From NCBI GenBank assembly GCA_030323885.1, contig CM059186.1, forward strand, positions 152,494,407-152,558,406: a stretch of DNA of 64,000 nt. The letters are read 5' to 3'. The position numbers were made by a program, and so were the translations under genes. The stretch is from Branchipolynoe longqiensis. Lineage: Eukaryota; Annelida; Polychaeta; Phyllodocida; Polynoidae. The notes below the pieces were generated by a model. It ran no database searches. It had not been told where the DNA came from and saw only the letters and a program-made list of their open reading frames with translations. Positions 10,531-19,904 of the stretch are shown here, piece after piece (position 1 is the first letter of the stretch; every line of letters begins with the position of its first letter).

Positions 10531-10886
10531 GCAACCACTGCCTTGTGGTACAAGTCCTTGACAGAACCGAAGGCTAAGGGAGCAAACCCTAAACAGAAAA
10601 CCATGTCACTGTGGCAGCATTAAGGGCGGTTGATGTATGGAACTCCCAACATCTCCCGACCAGCCACTGCAGGGACAAATAGTTTTGCGCCTGTCTTGAC
10701 ATGTTCTTGCCAGTGTGAAACCTCTATTTGCTCCCTGAGAGAGTGCCGCTGGTAACTTGCAAAAGCCAGCAGCACTTCAACACTTTTGCAGGCAGCTTTC
10801 ATGAAATGTTTCAGAGAGCGGCAGTCAAGTAATGAAAGCAGTCTTTGTCGCATCGCGACCGACAGCATGATGATGATGATGATATT
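10531..10886 (+). mobile_element. Retrotransposon 3' end with GAT tail, copy 1
   Basis: From AACCACTGCCTTGTGGTAC to CGCATCGCGACCGACAGC followed by (ATG)n/(GAT)n, this matches 13033-13393 at roughly 93%. The microsatellite tail suggests a 5'-truncated non-LTR element ending on the + strand. No reverse transcriptase is present, so the class is inferred. Confidence 0.65.
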
Positions 10887-10904
10887 ACAACAGGTCAACA
10901 ATTT

Positions 10905-11095
10905 GGTTAGCTCAGTGCCCAAATCATGTGAGTGAGTGTGATGTTGGGTCATGTTCAATGATATTGACAGGGGCCCATGCACCTAATATCACTAGGAAGC
11001 GCTATAAAGCCAGCGCAAGTGTGCACTGTCAGAATTCAACAGTTCAACCTAATATGACCTCAGATGTTGTTCAGGTTTAAAACCCTATATCACTC
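10905..11095 (+). mobile_element. Old SINE-A fragment
   Basis: TTAGCTCAGTGCCCAAATCA, GTGTGCACTGTCAG and the tail GATGTTGTTCAGGTTTAAAA follow the family order but are strongly diverged. Confidence 0.6.
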
Positions 11096-11149
11096 ACTCA
11101 CAAATAAATTACCGTCCCTCTCAGAAATATGCAAATGTAAAGGGAATTA

Positions 11150-11310
11150 AGTGCTGCACTGGACATGGCATTATTTAAGTTTGCGTTGTGCCACCTGAAT
11201 GCTACTGAGCATGGCATTAGATAAGTTTGTATTGTGCCACCTAAATGTTACTGAATATCGCATTACCTAAGTTTGCATTGTGCCACCTTGTGATTGTTAC
11301 TGAAGAATAT
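11150..11310. repeat. Short tandem repeat, about 57 bp, 3 copies
   Basis: TAAGTTTGCATTGTGCCACC and TGTTACTGAATATGGCATTA-like words recur three times. Confidence 0.7.
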
Positions 11311-12059
11311 ATTTAATACCGACCCACCCATGGGGAGGCTAATGACTAACATGTGTACATACATATATACATAAACAATAAATACATAAACAATACTCCT
11401 ACCCATAGGACAGGATTTCGTCAAAATCCAGCAAACGGAAACGGAAATAGGCCTCTATGGGCGCTGCCATTTGTAAAATTGTATCTCTGAATAACAGAAT
11501 CCAGCAAACAGAAACAGAAATCGCTTGTCGAACTTCGGTCAGCAGCCAGCAGGGTGGATGACAGCTATTGGTTAATAATATATCAAAACAAATGCCCGTT
11601 GCCATAGAATTTGCCAATATGTGCAGTTCAAAATTAAAAGAAATAAATAACAATTTGGAATAAACATGGATGCACAATTGAAATATTAATAGTTTACTCT
11701 GCGGAAACGTCTCGAAACGACGGCCGTATTCGGGTCACCCGAGTTGATAGAATTTCAAATCGAACACCGCGAGTGGAGTACAAAAAAAAGCATAATTTTA
11801 ATGCTTTGCTGTAGTTATATCGGTGGGTGGGTCCTAAGCATTGCTTATTCATATTATTAGTTCTTTCGAAAGCGGCCATCGGACAGACAGTAAACGCATA
11901 TATCAAGTAAATACCTCAGTGTTTTTATAGTAGAACAGCACTGACATCGCATAATCAAAGATCCTCCACCTTCTTTCTTTAATAAAAAATTATTTGATCA
12001 CTAGTTTGCAAAATAACTCTTAAGCGAGGACTATGCTCATGGGCCGCCACTCAGTACGG
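11311..12059. other. Unassigned DNA with one piece of element A2
   Basis: About 11728-11778 (GGTCACCCGAGTTGATAGAA and CACCGCGAGTGGAG) matches the inverted interior of element A2 near 4665-4710. The rest is unassigned apart from a direct repeat of AATCCAGCAAACRGAAACRG near 11425 and 11500. Confidence 0.5.
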
Positions 12060-12199
12060 TTCACGTGTATAGCTACTCAGTGCAGTTCTACATCTATACC
12101 GTGTATAGTATCAGAGTATAAAACAGTAGGGTTCACATGACTAGCTACTCAGTGCAGTTCTACATCTATACCGTGTATAGTATCAGAGTATAAAACACT
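12060..12199. repeat. Tandem duplication, 72-bp unit, 2 copies
   Basis: AGCTACTCAGTGCAGTTCTA begins at 12071 and again at 12143, with nearly identical sequence through GTATCAGAGTATAAAACA. Confidence 0.9.
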
Positions 12200-12334
12200 C
12201 GACCAACTTAGCAATTGAGAGAAAAAAGGAGGTCAGTATGAATTATCATAGGCAAATAAAAATAACTTTTTAAAATAAACATGAATGTTTGGCCCGAAAC
12301 TCAGTTCTTGCATAGTAACTAAGGACATTGCTTA

Positions 12335-12495
12335 TATATATATAATATATATAATATATATAATATATATAATATATATAATATATATAATATATGTAAT
12401 ATATATAATATATATTATATATATTATATATATTATATATATTATATATATTATATATATTATATATATTATATATATTATATATACATACATAT
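12335..12495. repeat. (TATAATATA)n hairpin-prone microsatellite
   Basis: ATAATATATATAATATATAT switches midway to the inverse phase (ATATTATATATATTATAT), so the tract can fold back on itself. The Ile/Tyr-rich frames on both strands are artefacts. Confidence 0.9.
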
Positions 12496-12639
12496 ATAAC
12501 ATATGCGTATATAACAAACATACATACATATATAACACAAATACATGTATGATGCAAACAAACACGAGACACCATTTACTTGTCAATTATTGTCCCCCTA
12601 AGACACAGAAAAATGTGGTATGCACCTTGCTGCCTAAAG

Positions 12640-12840
12640 CTTGATTGGGGTTTTACGTCCTGGCAACATCTGATGTCATATCAAGATTGACACCGATTTA
12701 GGTAGCCGTCGTCCACTCATGACTACTTTATAGTATCGCTGTCCCACAATGGCATCCTCAATATCCCACTCATTCACCATATCCTGACACTGAACCAACC
12801 AATCAAAACCAACCCGATCCTAGTATGTGTCAGCACGGCG
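12640..12840 (-). mobile_element. Old SINE-A, inverted, 5' truncated
   Basis: GGGGTTTTACGTCCTGGCAA, ACTTTATAGTATCGCTG and TATCCCACTCATTCACC read as the complement of the family tail and body. Confidence 0.7.
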
Positions 12841-13032
12841 GCGACAGTTTTTGCAAGTATTATTTGGCTTTGATCTCAGATCGGAGCTCCCCACCACCAC
12901 CACCCCACCACCCCTACGTGGGATCGATCCGACGACCAGCTAGCAGGTAGCAGGAGCTCTACCCAATAGTAGGCAGCATACAGGTATTGCAGGTATTGCA
13001 ATACCTCAGGGAGTTTGACGCCCCTGCCCTGC

Positions 13033-13393
13033 AGAGTTGTAAACCACTGCCTTGTGGTACAGGTTCTTGACAGAACCGGAGGCTAAGGGAGCAAACCCTA
13101 AACAGAAACCCATGTCACTGTGGCAGCATTAAGGGCGGTTGATGTATGGAACTCCCAACATCTCCCGACCAGCCACTGCAGGTACAAATAGCTTTGCCTC
13201 TGTCTTGACATGTTCTTGCCGGTGTGAAACCTCTATTTGCTCCCAGAGAGAGTGCCACTGGCCCAGCAGCACTTCAACACTTTTGCAGGCAGCTTTCATG
13301 AAATGTACAACCGCACAAGGAGAGCGGCAGTCAAGTAATGGAAGCAGTCGTTGTCGCATCGCGACCGACAGCATGATGATGATGATGATGACC
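13033..13393 (+). mobile_element. Retrotransposon 3' end with GAT tail, copy 2
   Basis: Nearly identical to 10531-10886 from AACCACTGCCTTGTGGTAC to the (ATG)n tail, with one small deletion and one small insertion (ACAACCGCACAAGG). Same orientation, 2.5 kb apart. Confidence 0.65.
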
Positions 13394-14010
13394 CAATAGT
13401 CCATTCCCGCGTGCCGTGTTCGACGGCGGCAGCGTGCACAATTCACACATGTAAAACTCAACAATTCACACCTACCCCACACAGTGCCAGGCAGGCGAAG
13501 ACGCGCAGTAAATCCCTGGTCACCAGCGTAGACGCCATAGCTCCGGTATCAGTGGGCGCCGAGGTCAGTATTCACTAATCCACTCATTTAAAAAAAAATT
13601 GGTTTCTGTATTAGTTTTTTAGTTTTTTTAAAGTTTTGTTTGGGGTAGAAACACACATATACACATATAAATAATATAGCTCCTATGTCATGAAGTAGGC
13701 TATCGGGCGCTGTCTTCCTCCAGGCCCTTATAGTTAGTTAGTTGCCTCGCGTTCACTTAAGTGGTTTGGTTTGATGGGTGGACGCGGTAATACTGCCTTG
13801 TACTTTAGAGAGAGGTTGGCGGTTCAGACTGACTGACTGACTGACTGACTCAGAGTGAGGCTGGGGCTGGGGGCGCCTGCTGGTTGCCGGTGTGATGAGT
13901 AGACTGTTGCGTGTAAGGGGTGCGTTGTGGTTGGTGGGTATGAACTGTATCACTATTAGCCTGTGGGGAGTGGGTGGGTGGGTGGTTGGGTGGGTTCACT
14001 CACGGCGAGG
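13394..14010. other. Unassigned, moderately GC-rich DNA
   Basis: A short (GACT)n tract lies at about 13825-13850. 13400-13570 is relatively GC-rich but has no exon structure I can defend. Confidence 0.4.
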
Positions 14011-14019
14011 TGCAACCTG

Positions 14020-14218
14020 TGTGTGCCGCCCCGCACGGCCCCGCACAGCCCCGCACCGCCCCGCACAGCCCCACACCGCCCCGCACCGCCCCGCACCGCC
14101 CCGCACCGCCCCGCACCGCCCCGCACCGCCCCGCACCGCCCCGCACCGCCCCGCACCGCCCCGCACCGCCCCGCACCGCCCCGCACCGCCCCGCACAGCC
14201 CCGCACCCCCCCCCCCCC
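14020..14218. repeat. 10-bp minisatellite CCGCACCGCC
   Basis: About 18 copies of CCGCACCGCC with occasional CCGCACAGCC, ending in a C run at 14206-14218. The period of 10 lets all frames stay open as Pro/His/Arg repeats, which are not genes. Confidence 0.95.
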
Positions 14219-14226
14219 CGCACCGC

Positions 14227-14733
14227 CCGCGGTGGCGTTTTCAGCCGTGTACCGTGCTCAGCCGTGTGCATAGACTCAAACTCAAGGCATTGTCAATGGT
14301 TGTGAGTCACTAACCTTATACATTTAATATAATGTTTTTGGTAAAGATGTTTTCTATATGTGTACCAAGCGATTTGTTTCTAGGTGGTGTGGTTTTAGAG
14401 TTATTTCACTTTTCCTTGATTTTCTGTATGAAGATTGCTCACCACCATTAACAATGCCTTGAGTTTGACGGTATCGCGCAGTGCAAAACATTAGTTTTAA
14501 TCAAAATTAATAAAAATCAAGAACCCTAACCTTATAAATTTAATGTAATCTTTTTGGTGAAGATGTTTTCTATATGTGTACCAAGCGATTTGTTAATAGG
14601 TGGTGTGGTTTTAGAGATATTTCACTTGTTCTGTATTTTCTGTATGAAGATTACTCACGACCATTGACAATGCCTTGAGTTTGAGTCTAATCACACGGCT
14701 GAGCACGGTACACGGCTGAGCATGCCACACCGG
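14227..14733 (-). mobile_element. CCGGTGTGG-family TIR element, copy A3
   Basis: The inner parts match A1 in inverted orientation, including ATTGTCAATGG blocks at both ends and CCAAGCGATTTGTTTC twice. The right end GCTGAGCATGCCACACCGG (to 14733) is intact. The left end is altered to CCGCGGTGGCG, merging into the flanking minisatellite. Confidence 0.8.
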
Positions 14734-14768
14734 CCTCTCAGTCTCACACCGCCTGCCCCCGACCAGCT

Positions 14769-15385
14769 CCCGCCGGGTCTCCGGCAGCCGGGGTCCTTGG
14801 CTACTGTGTTCCCGTGCAGCCGGGGTCCCGTGCAGCCGAGGTCCCGGGCAGCCGGGGTCCCGGGCAGCCGGGGTCCCGGGCAGCCGGGGTCCTGGGCAGC
14901 CGGGGTCCCGGGCAGCCGGGGTCCCGGGCAGCCGGGGTCCCGGGCAGCCGGGGTCCCGGGCAGCCGGGGTCCCGGGCAGCCGGGGTCCCAGGCAGCCGGG
15001 GTCCCGGGCAGCCGGGGTCCCGGGCAGCCGGGGTCCCGGGCAGCCGGGGTCCCGGGCAGCCGGGGTCCCGGGCAGCCGGGGTCCCGGGCAGCCGGGGCCC
15101 GGGCAGCCGGGGTCCCGGGCAGCCGGGGTCCCGGGCAGCTGGGGTCCCGGGCAGCCGGGGTCCCGGGCAGCCGGGGTCCCGGGCAGCCGGGGTCCCGGGC
15201 AGCTGGGGTCCCGGGCAGCCGGGGTCCCGGGCAGCCGGGGTCCCGGGCAGCCGGGGTCCCGGGCAGCCGGGGTCCCGGGCAGCCGGGGTCCTGGGTTACG
15301 GTGTTCCCGGGAAGCTGGGATCCTGGGATACCGAGATCCCGGGCAACCGGGGTCCCGGGCAGCCAGGGTCCCGGGCTACCGTGGT
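14769..15385. repeat. 16-bp GC minisatellite
   Basis: About 35 copies of GGGGTCCCGGGCAGCC with single-base variants. Sixteen bases is not a multiple of three, so each frame cycles through the same 16-residue Gly/Pro/Arg pattern, which explains the long frames here without a gene. Confidence 0.95.
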
Positions 15386-15394
15386 CGGAGAAGG

Positions 15395-15720
15395 CGAGTG
15401 TGGAGAGGGGTGAGAGGGGGGAAGGGAAGGAGATAGCGGGACTAGAGGAGGAAAGGACGGGGAGGGGGGGGGGGGGGGGGGGGGGGGGGGAGGTGAGTGC
15501 AGAGAAAGGGAGGAATGCGAGAGGGGGCGATTGTGGGAGGGAGGGGGAAGGACGGGGGGAGGGAGGGGCAGAGAAAGGGAGGAATGCGAGAGGGGGCGAT
15601 TGTGGGAGGAAGGGGGAAGGAGGGGGGAGGGGGGGGGATGGGAAGGGAGGGGGCGGGGAGGGGAGAGAAGGGGAAAGCAGAAAGGGGGCAGAGAGAAATA
15701 AGTCAAGAAAGCGAGTAGCC
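15395..15720. repeat. Polypurine G/GA-rich tract
   Basis: Almost pure purine on the + strand, with a G run near 15460-15490 and two copies of GGAATGCGAGAGGGGGCGAT (about 15513 and 15580). Confidence 0.9.
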
Positions 15721-15830
15721 GACCCTACCAGCTTTCAAATTAAGGGCTAACGAAGAGCCCTGATGACTGACTATTCAGTCCAGGCTATTAACCTCTATAA
15801 GCTCACCCCTTGTGTATTTGGGGTTATTTA

Positions 15831-16151
15831 ATGCTGCAGAATCGATGAAATCATCAAATTGTCGATGAAGAAAGCACTTACTTAGATTTGATCCTAAATA
15901 TCCAACTAATATGTTGATGAGCAGTTGTTGCTGGGTAAAATGGAATACCGAGTCAGTTTAATTGGTGGCCCGCATTTCCACGTACACAACAAAATTATGT
16001 CGCATTTTTTCATTTCAACCATCTACAAAGTTAACTATTTAAAGTAAGAAGTACTTCAAACTGAAGTAAGGTAGATCATTATGACCAACCTAATATATTT
16101 ATCTTTGACAGATAATGTGTAAGAAAGTCAAAACCATCGGACTAGGTGACT
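15831..16151 (+). mobile_element. MITE, GTTGCATAGTCCGATG family
   Basis: The left end ATGCTGCAGAATCGATGA is diverged, and the right end CCATCGGACTAGGTGACT is recognisable. The interior follows the family order (TGATTCTA-like, ACTTCAAACTGAAGTAAGG, AATATATTTATC). Confidence 0.75.
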
Positions 16152-16154
16152 TTA

Positions 16155-16750
16155 AGATACCTGCAACAAATCAGTAGTGGAAGGCAGAGCGAAAGAGAGG
16201 TAGATACAGAAAGAAAGACAGAGTGAGGGAGCGAGAGAGAACGAGAAAGGAGGAGAAAGAGGGAGACATACTGGGAGGGACAGGAACACAGAGATATGGG
16301 GAGACAAACCCAGAGACTCAGAAGTAGAAATAGAGACAGGGAGAGACAAACAGAGTAATGCAGGGAGAGATAGAAACAGAAAGACAGAGAGAGATAGAAA
16401 GAGATGGGGACACACAGGGAGGCCGAAATAGACGGGGAGACACAAATAGCGCGATGTAGGGAAGGTATAGAAACAGACAGGCAGAGATAGAAACAAAGAG
16501 AGACAGGGAGAGAGAAATAGAGCGATGCAGGAAGGCATAGAAACTGAGAGACAGCCAGAGATAGAAAGTAAGAAAGAGACGAGGAGATAGAACCAGGCAG
16601 ACAGTGAGATACAGAAAAACAGAGACAGGGGATTGATTGATTGATTGGTGATTGCTTTACACCGTGTCGGCAGCATAGGCCATACTCACGGCAAGAAGGG
16701 GGAAGACAGAAGCAAAGATACGGGGAGACAGGAACAGAGAGATAAAAAGG
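16155..16750. repeat. Degenerate GA-rich satellite (AGAGACAG words), part 1
   Basis: AGAGACAGGGAGAGA and GATAGAAACAGA words repeat without a strict period. The same composition resumes at 17437-17557 and 17806-17870 between insertions. The Ser/Leu-rich frame on the minus strand is an artefact. Confidence 0.85.
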
Positions 16751-17436
16751 AGAGTTTGTTTTATTTAAAGCTGCATAGTCCGATGAAAACATAAAATTTT
16801 CAAAACCAAAACGATTATCTAGATTTGATTCTGCATATCTAATTTAGATACTGGCGCACTTATCAAACTTTTGTCGTCACATATATAAGGGAATACTGAG
16901 TCAATTAATAGAACCTGTTACTGTAGAAGCCTATGGTGGTAAAGTTTTAGCAAGTTTGCCCAAATTAATTTAGCATTTTTCCATTTCAAATATCTCAAAA
17001 GTTAGCGATTTAAGATAAAAGTTACTTCAAACTAAGGTAAGGTAGATTATAATGATCAACCTAACATGTTTATCTCAGAAAATGAGAGAAACTCAAAACC
17101 ATCGGACTATTCAACTTTAATGACGCCTCTAGAGCACATTGATTTTTATCATCGGCTATTGGATGTCAAACATATATGGTCATTCTGACTTATTTCTTTG
17201 GAGGAAACCGGCTAGTGCCACATAGGCTACTCTTTCCAATAAGCAACAAGGGGTCTTTTATATGCACTTTCCAACAGACAAGGCAGTACATATCACAGCC
17301 TTTGATGAACCTGTTGTGGATCACTGGTTGGAATGGAAAATAGCCCAAACTGCAAATGTGTCCACTGAGCAGGATCAATCGGATGATTTACACCTTCGTG
17401 GGTGGACACTCTACCGCCTGAGCTACGTCCCGGTCC
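16751..17436 (-). mobile_element. SINE-C, inverted, interrupted by a MITE
   Basis: The complement of the SINE-C tail (AGTTTGTTTTATTTAA) stops at 16768, and the body resumes at 17117 with TTAATGACGCCTCTAGAGCA and continues to the tRNA-like head ending near 17436. The uninterrupted copy at 40767 reads TTTATTTAACGACACCTCTA, so the MITE sits exactly at TTAA. Confidence 0.9.
16769..17116 (+). mobile_element. MITE, GTTGCATAGTCCGATG family, inside a SINE-C tail
   Basis: TIR AGCTGCATAGTCCGATGA at 16769 and CATCGGACTATTCAACT ending 17116, flanked by TAA and TTA. 348 bp, no coding capacity, and among the better preserved copies. Confidence 0.92.
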
Positions 17437-17557
17437 TCTAAGCAGAGAGAAAGACAGAGAGACAGAAATAGAGACAGGGAGAGATAAAAGCACAATGGGA
17501 TAAAGCCAGAAACGGACAGATCATGGAGACGAAAACACAGGGACAAGACGAGACAAG
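17437..17557. repeat. GA-rich satellite, part 2
   Basis: Continuation of the 16155 satellite after the SINE-C/MITE nest. Confidence 0.75.
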
Positions 17558-17805
17558 GATTGGTTGGTTGGTTGGTTGGTGGAGTTGTATGTCCTAGCAA
17601 CATCTAAGGTCATACTAGGACGGGTACCGATTTGTGAGAGTGCATGCTGATGGCAACTTTATAGTGCTGCCCCACTGGAAGACCAGGCCACCAGCACCAT
17701 GACCTGATATCCCACTCAGTCACATTATCTTGACACTGATCCAACCAGTCCTTGCCCTATCCTAATAATGCCGAGCGCCTGGCTAGGAAGCGACAAGTAG
17801 CAAGA
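17558..17805 (-). mobile_element. SINE-A, inverted, head missing
   Basis: It begins with (TTGG)n, the complement of the tail, then GTCCTAGCAACATCTAAGG, CTTTATAGTGCTGCCCCAC and ATCCCACTCAGTCACATTAT. It stops inside the tRNA-related region and the GA-rich satellite resumes. Confidence 0.88.
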
Positions 17806-17998
17806 CAAAGAAGGCAGAGACAGAAACAAGGAGAGTCAGAAAATAGAAACAGATCAGAGTGAGACCTATATATGTGAGTGGTGGGGGTGGGGCGGGGGGG
17901 GGGGGATGGTCGGTGAGGCAGGGGGAGGGACGATCCTTTCACTCGTCACCCGCACAGCTTTAAAAGTCAACCTCGGACAACCCTCGTTGAGTTAGATA
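17806..17998. repeat. GA-rich satellite part 3 and a short G run
   Basis: AGACAGAAACAAGGAGAG words continue to about 17870, and a G run lies near 17893-17907. The remainder is unassigned. Confidence 0.7.
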
Positions 17999-18010
17999 CC
18001 TGGAGCAGAC

Positions 18011-18342
18011 GACCGGGCGTGTCGGCCGAATCGGTAGAGCGCGGCTCTCGCGTGCGGGAGATCGGGAGTTCGGTTCCCTGTCGAGTCAAACCAATGACTT
18101 ATAAAATTGATATTTATCGCTTCCTAGCCTGGTGCTTGGCATTAATAGGATAGGGCAAGGACTGGTTAGCCTAGCATCTGGATAACGTGACTGAGTGGGA
18201 CACCAGGCCATGGTGCTGGCAGCCTGATTTCACAGTGTGGCAGCACTATAAAGTCACCATGAGTGCGCACTGTCACAAGTCGGTACCCGTCCTGATATGA
18301 CCTTAGATGTTGCCAGGATGTAAAACTCCAACAACCAACCAA
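18011..18342 (+). mobile_element. SINE-A, full length, with 12-bp target duplication
   Basis: The head has GGTAGAGCGCGGCTC and a degenerate B box GTTCGGTTCCC; the body and AACCAACCAACC tail are complete. CCTGGAGCAGAC flanks it at 17999-18010 and 18343-18354 without mismatch, indicating a fairly young insertion. Confidence 0.94.
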
Positions 18343-18354
18343 CCTGGAGCAGAC

Positions 18355-18860
18355 CGGTGGTGGAGTGCAGTGTGTGGGGGTGTGATGGGGGAGGGAGGAG
18401 GGGATGGGGTGGGGGGTGGGGGTGGGGGTGGGGGTTGCGGGAGGGGTTACAGGCTACCTGGGTGCGGTTTAACCTGTGTGTGATGCTCTCCGAGTAAAAC
18501 CTGCTGTGCGGGCCCCGCCGCATCTAGGCACAGTCAGAGGGGGTTGATTGCTGTATGGCGATTCTAGTCTACTAGTACCACTACTCCTAGCGGGTGATGG
18601 AAGCGGGGCGCGGAGCGTTGGCCCCCGGTCTGCGCGAGATTGTCTGTCTGTGCAAGATCGACGTCGTTTCACTGCAGGTCAACAGGTGAGCCGACAGGGC
18701 TGACTGCCAACCCTCCGGATTTGCCAACGCTCCAGATTTTTTTGATTTTTTTTTTATAGATTTTAAATTTTAGATCTTGTTGTTTAATGTAGAATAAAAT
18801 TTAGATAATTTTTTTGGTTTTGAAAATTGGTGATGATTCATCGGACTGTGCAGCTTGAGT
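18355..18860. other. G-rich then GC-rich unassigned segment
   Basis: 18370-18436 is a (GGGGT)n-like tract. 18480-18690 is GC-rich single-copy-looking DNA with a weak donor-like AACAGGTGAGC at about 18681. I cannot support a gene from this alone. Confidence 0.35.
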
Positions 18861-18939
18861 GAGTGATTGGCTTGGGGGTTTTACGCGATCTCGGCACCTA
18901 TTGCAATATTCATGGTGAGAACAATGTTTTATATGACAT

Positions 18940-19095
18940 ATTTGTACCATATATTTATGTATGTATATTTATATATATTTATGTACATTTATGTATACGT
19001 GTATTTATGTATTTTTATGTATATATATGTACATGTATATTTAGGTTATTTGGCCACATTTAGGTATATTAAAAGTATATTTAGGTCCTCTTTAA
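18940..19095. repeat. TATGTA/TATTTA-rich microsatellite
   Basis: Degenerate (TATGTATATTTA)n tract. Confidence 0.75.
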
Positions 19096-19118
19096 AATAA
19101 GATTTACTTCCAACTTAA

Positions 19119-19468
19119 AGCTACATCGGCCGATGAAGCATAAAACTGTATAACTAAAACGTTCAGCTAGATTTAATTGTACGTATCAAATTTAGATGCT
19201 GATGCTTTTATTCAACATTTGTTGCCACATAGAAGAGAATACTGAGTCAATTTAATCAAACCTGTTACTTACTACATAAGCCTATAGAGTCAGAATTTTG
19301 GCATGATTTCCTAAATTAATTTAGCATGTTTGCACATCAAATATATCCAAATTTATCAATTCAAAATAAACCTCACTTCAAACTAAAGTAAGGTAGATTA
19401 TAATAATCAATGTAATATATTTATCCCAAAGAAATTATAGGAACTCAAAACCATCGGACTATGTAACT
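19119..19468 (+). mobile_element. MITE, GTTGCATAGTCCGATG family
   Basis: The left TIR AGCTACATCGGCCGATGA follows TAA and the right TIR CATCGGACTATGTAACT precedes TTA. The flanks CTCTTTAAAATAA...TTACTTC appear on both sides (about 19088 and 19490), so it landed in or duplicated a related sequence. Confidence 0.85.
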
Positions 19469-19499
19469 TTAAATATCTCTAAGGTTACCTCTTTAAAAT

Positions 19500-19900
19500 A
19501 ATAGTTACTTCAACCTTAAGTACCAGTATATAAAGAGAGCATATGATTATATAACGTTAATATCAAGTTTGGGAGTGGTGGGATTGGACGTGTGTATGGA
19601 GGGGTAGGCTTAACCTTAGAGGTGGTACGTGGGGATTCATTGAAAGGTTGACAGCGGTGGCGGCGGTTCTTTATGTTGACATACGTAATGTGACATTCCT
19701 TGTCTGTTCGACATCGTCTGCTAAGGCGGGAGTTGGGTCGTGCCGGGCGTGTGACAAGGAATCGTGCAGTCACAGTTAGCAAACCAACAAAGGCACAAAG
19801 AAACAAGAAAATGTAGACAAAACAAAGCCGTGCACACACGTAAATAGTTAGTTGGGGGTGGGGGTGATTGGGGTGTGTGACCGCACAGCGATTCATTCCT
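19500..19900. other. Unassigned spacer
   Basis: No repeat family recognised. The minus-strand frame at 19516-19896 is compositionally mixed and shows no domain I know, so I do not call it a gene. Confidence 0.4.
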
Positions 19901-19904
19901 TACC

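Noticed and set aside
10620..10982. Minus-strand frame repeated at 13129-13482 as a conserved gene
   Set aside because: The shared region carries a microsatellite tail and is repeated as a unit, better explained as a retrotransposon 3' end. The frames differ at their starts and one includes SINE sequence.
12270..12644. Ile/Tyr-rich frames on both strands
   Set aside because: Translation of the TATAATATA microsatellite.
13892..14305. Overlapping Pro/Arg/His and Gly/Cys/Ala frames on both strands
   Set aside because: Translation of the CCGCACCGCC 10-mer array.
14722..15750. 342-codon Gly/Pro/Arg frame, collagen-like in appearance
   Set aside because: It is the translation of a 16-bp minisatellite. 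All three frames give the same cyclic peptide and it runs into a polypurine tract.
16142..16792. 216-codon minus Ser/Leu-rich frame resembling a membrane protein
   Set aside because: Complement of the degenerate GA-rich satellite, where pyrimidine codons give Ser/Leu/Phe. It reads into a MITE.
18480..18690. GC-rich promoter and first exon with a GTGAGC donor
   Set aside because: Composition and one donor-like site are not enough. No open frame, acceptor partner or downstream gene was found.
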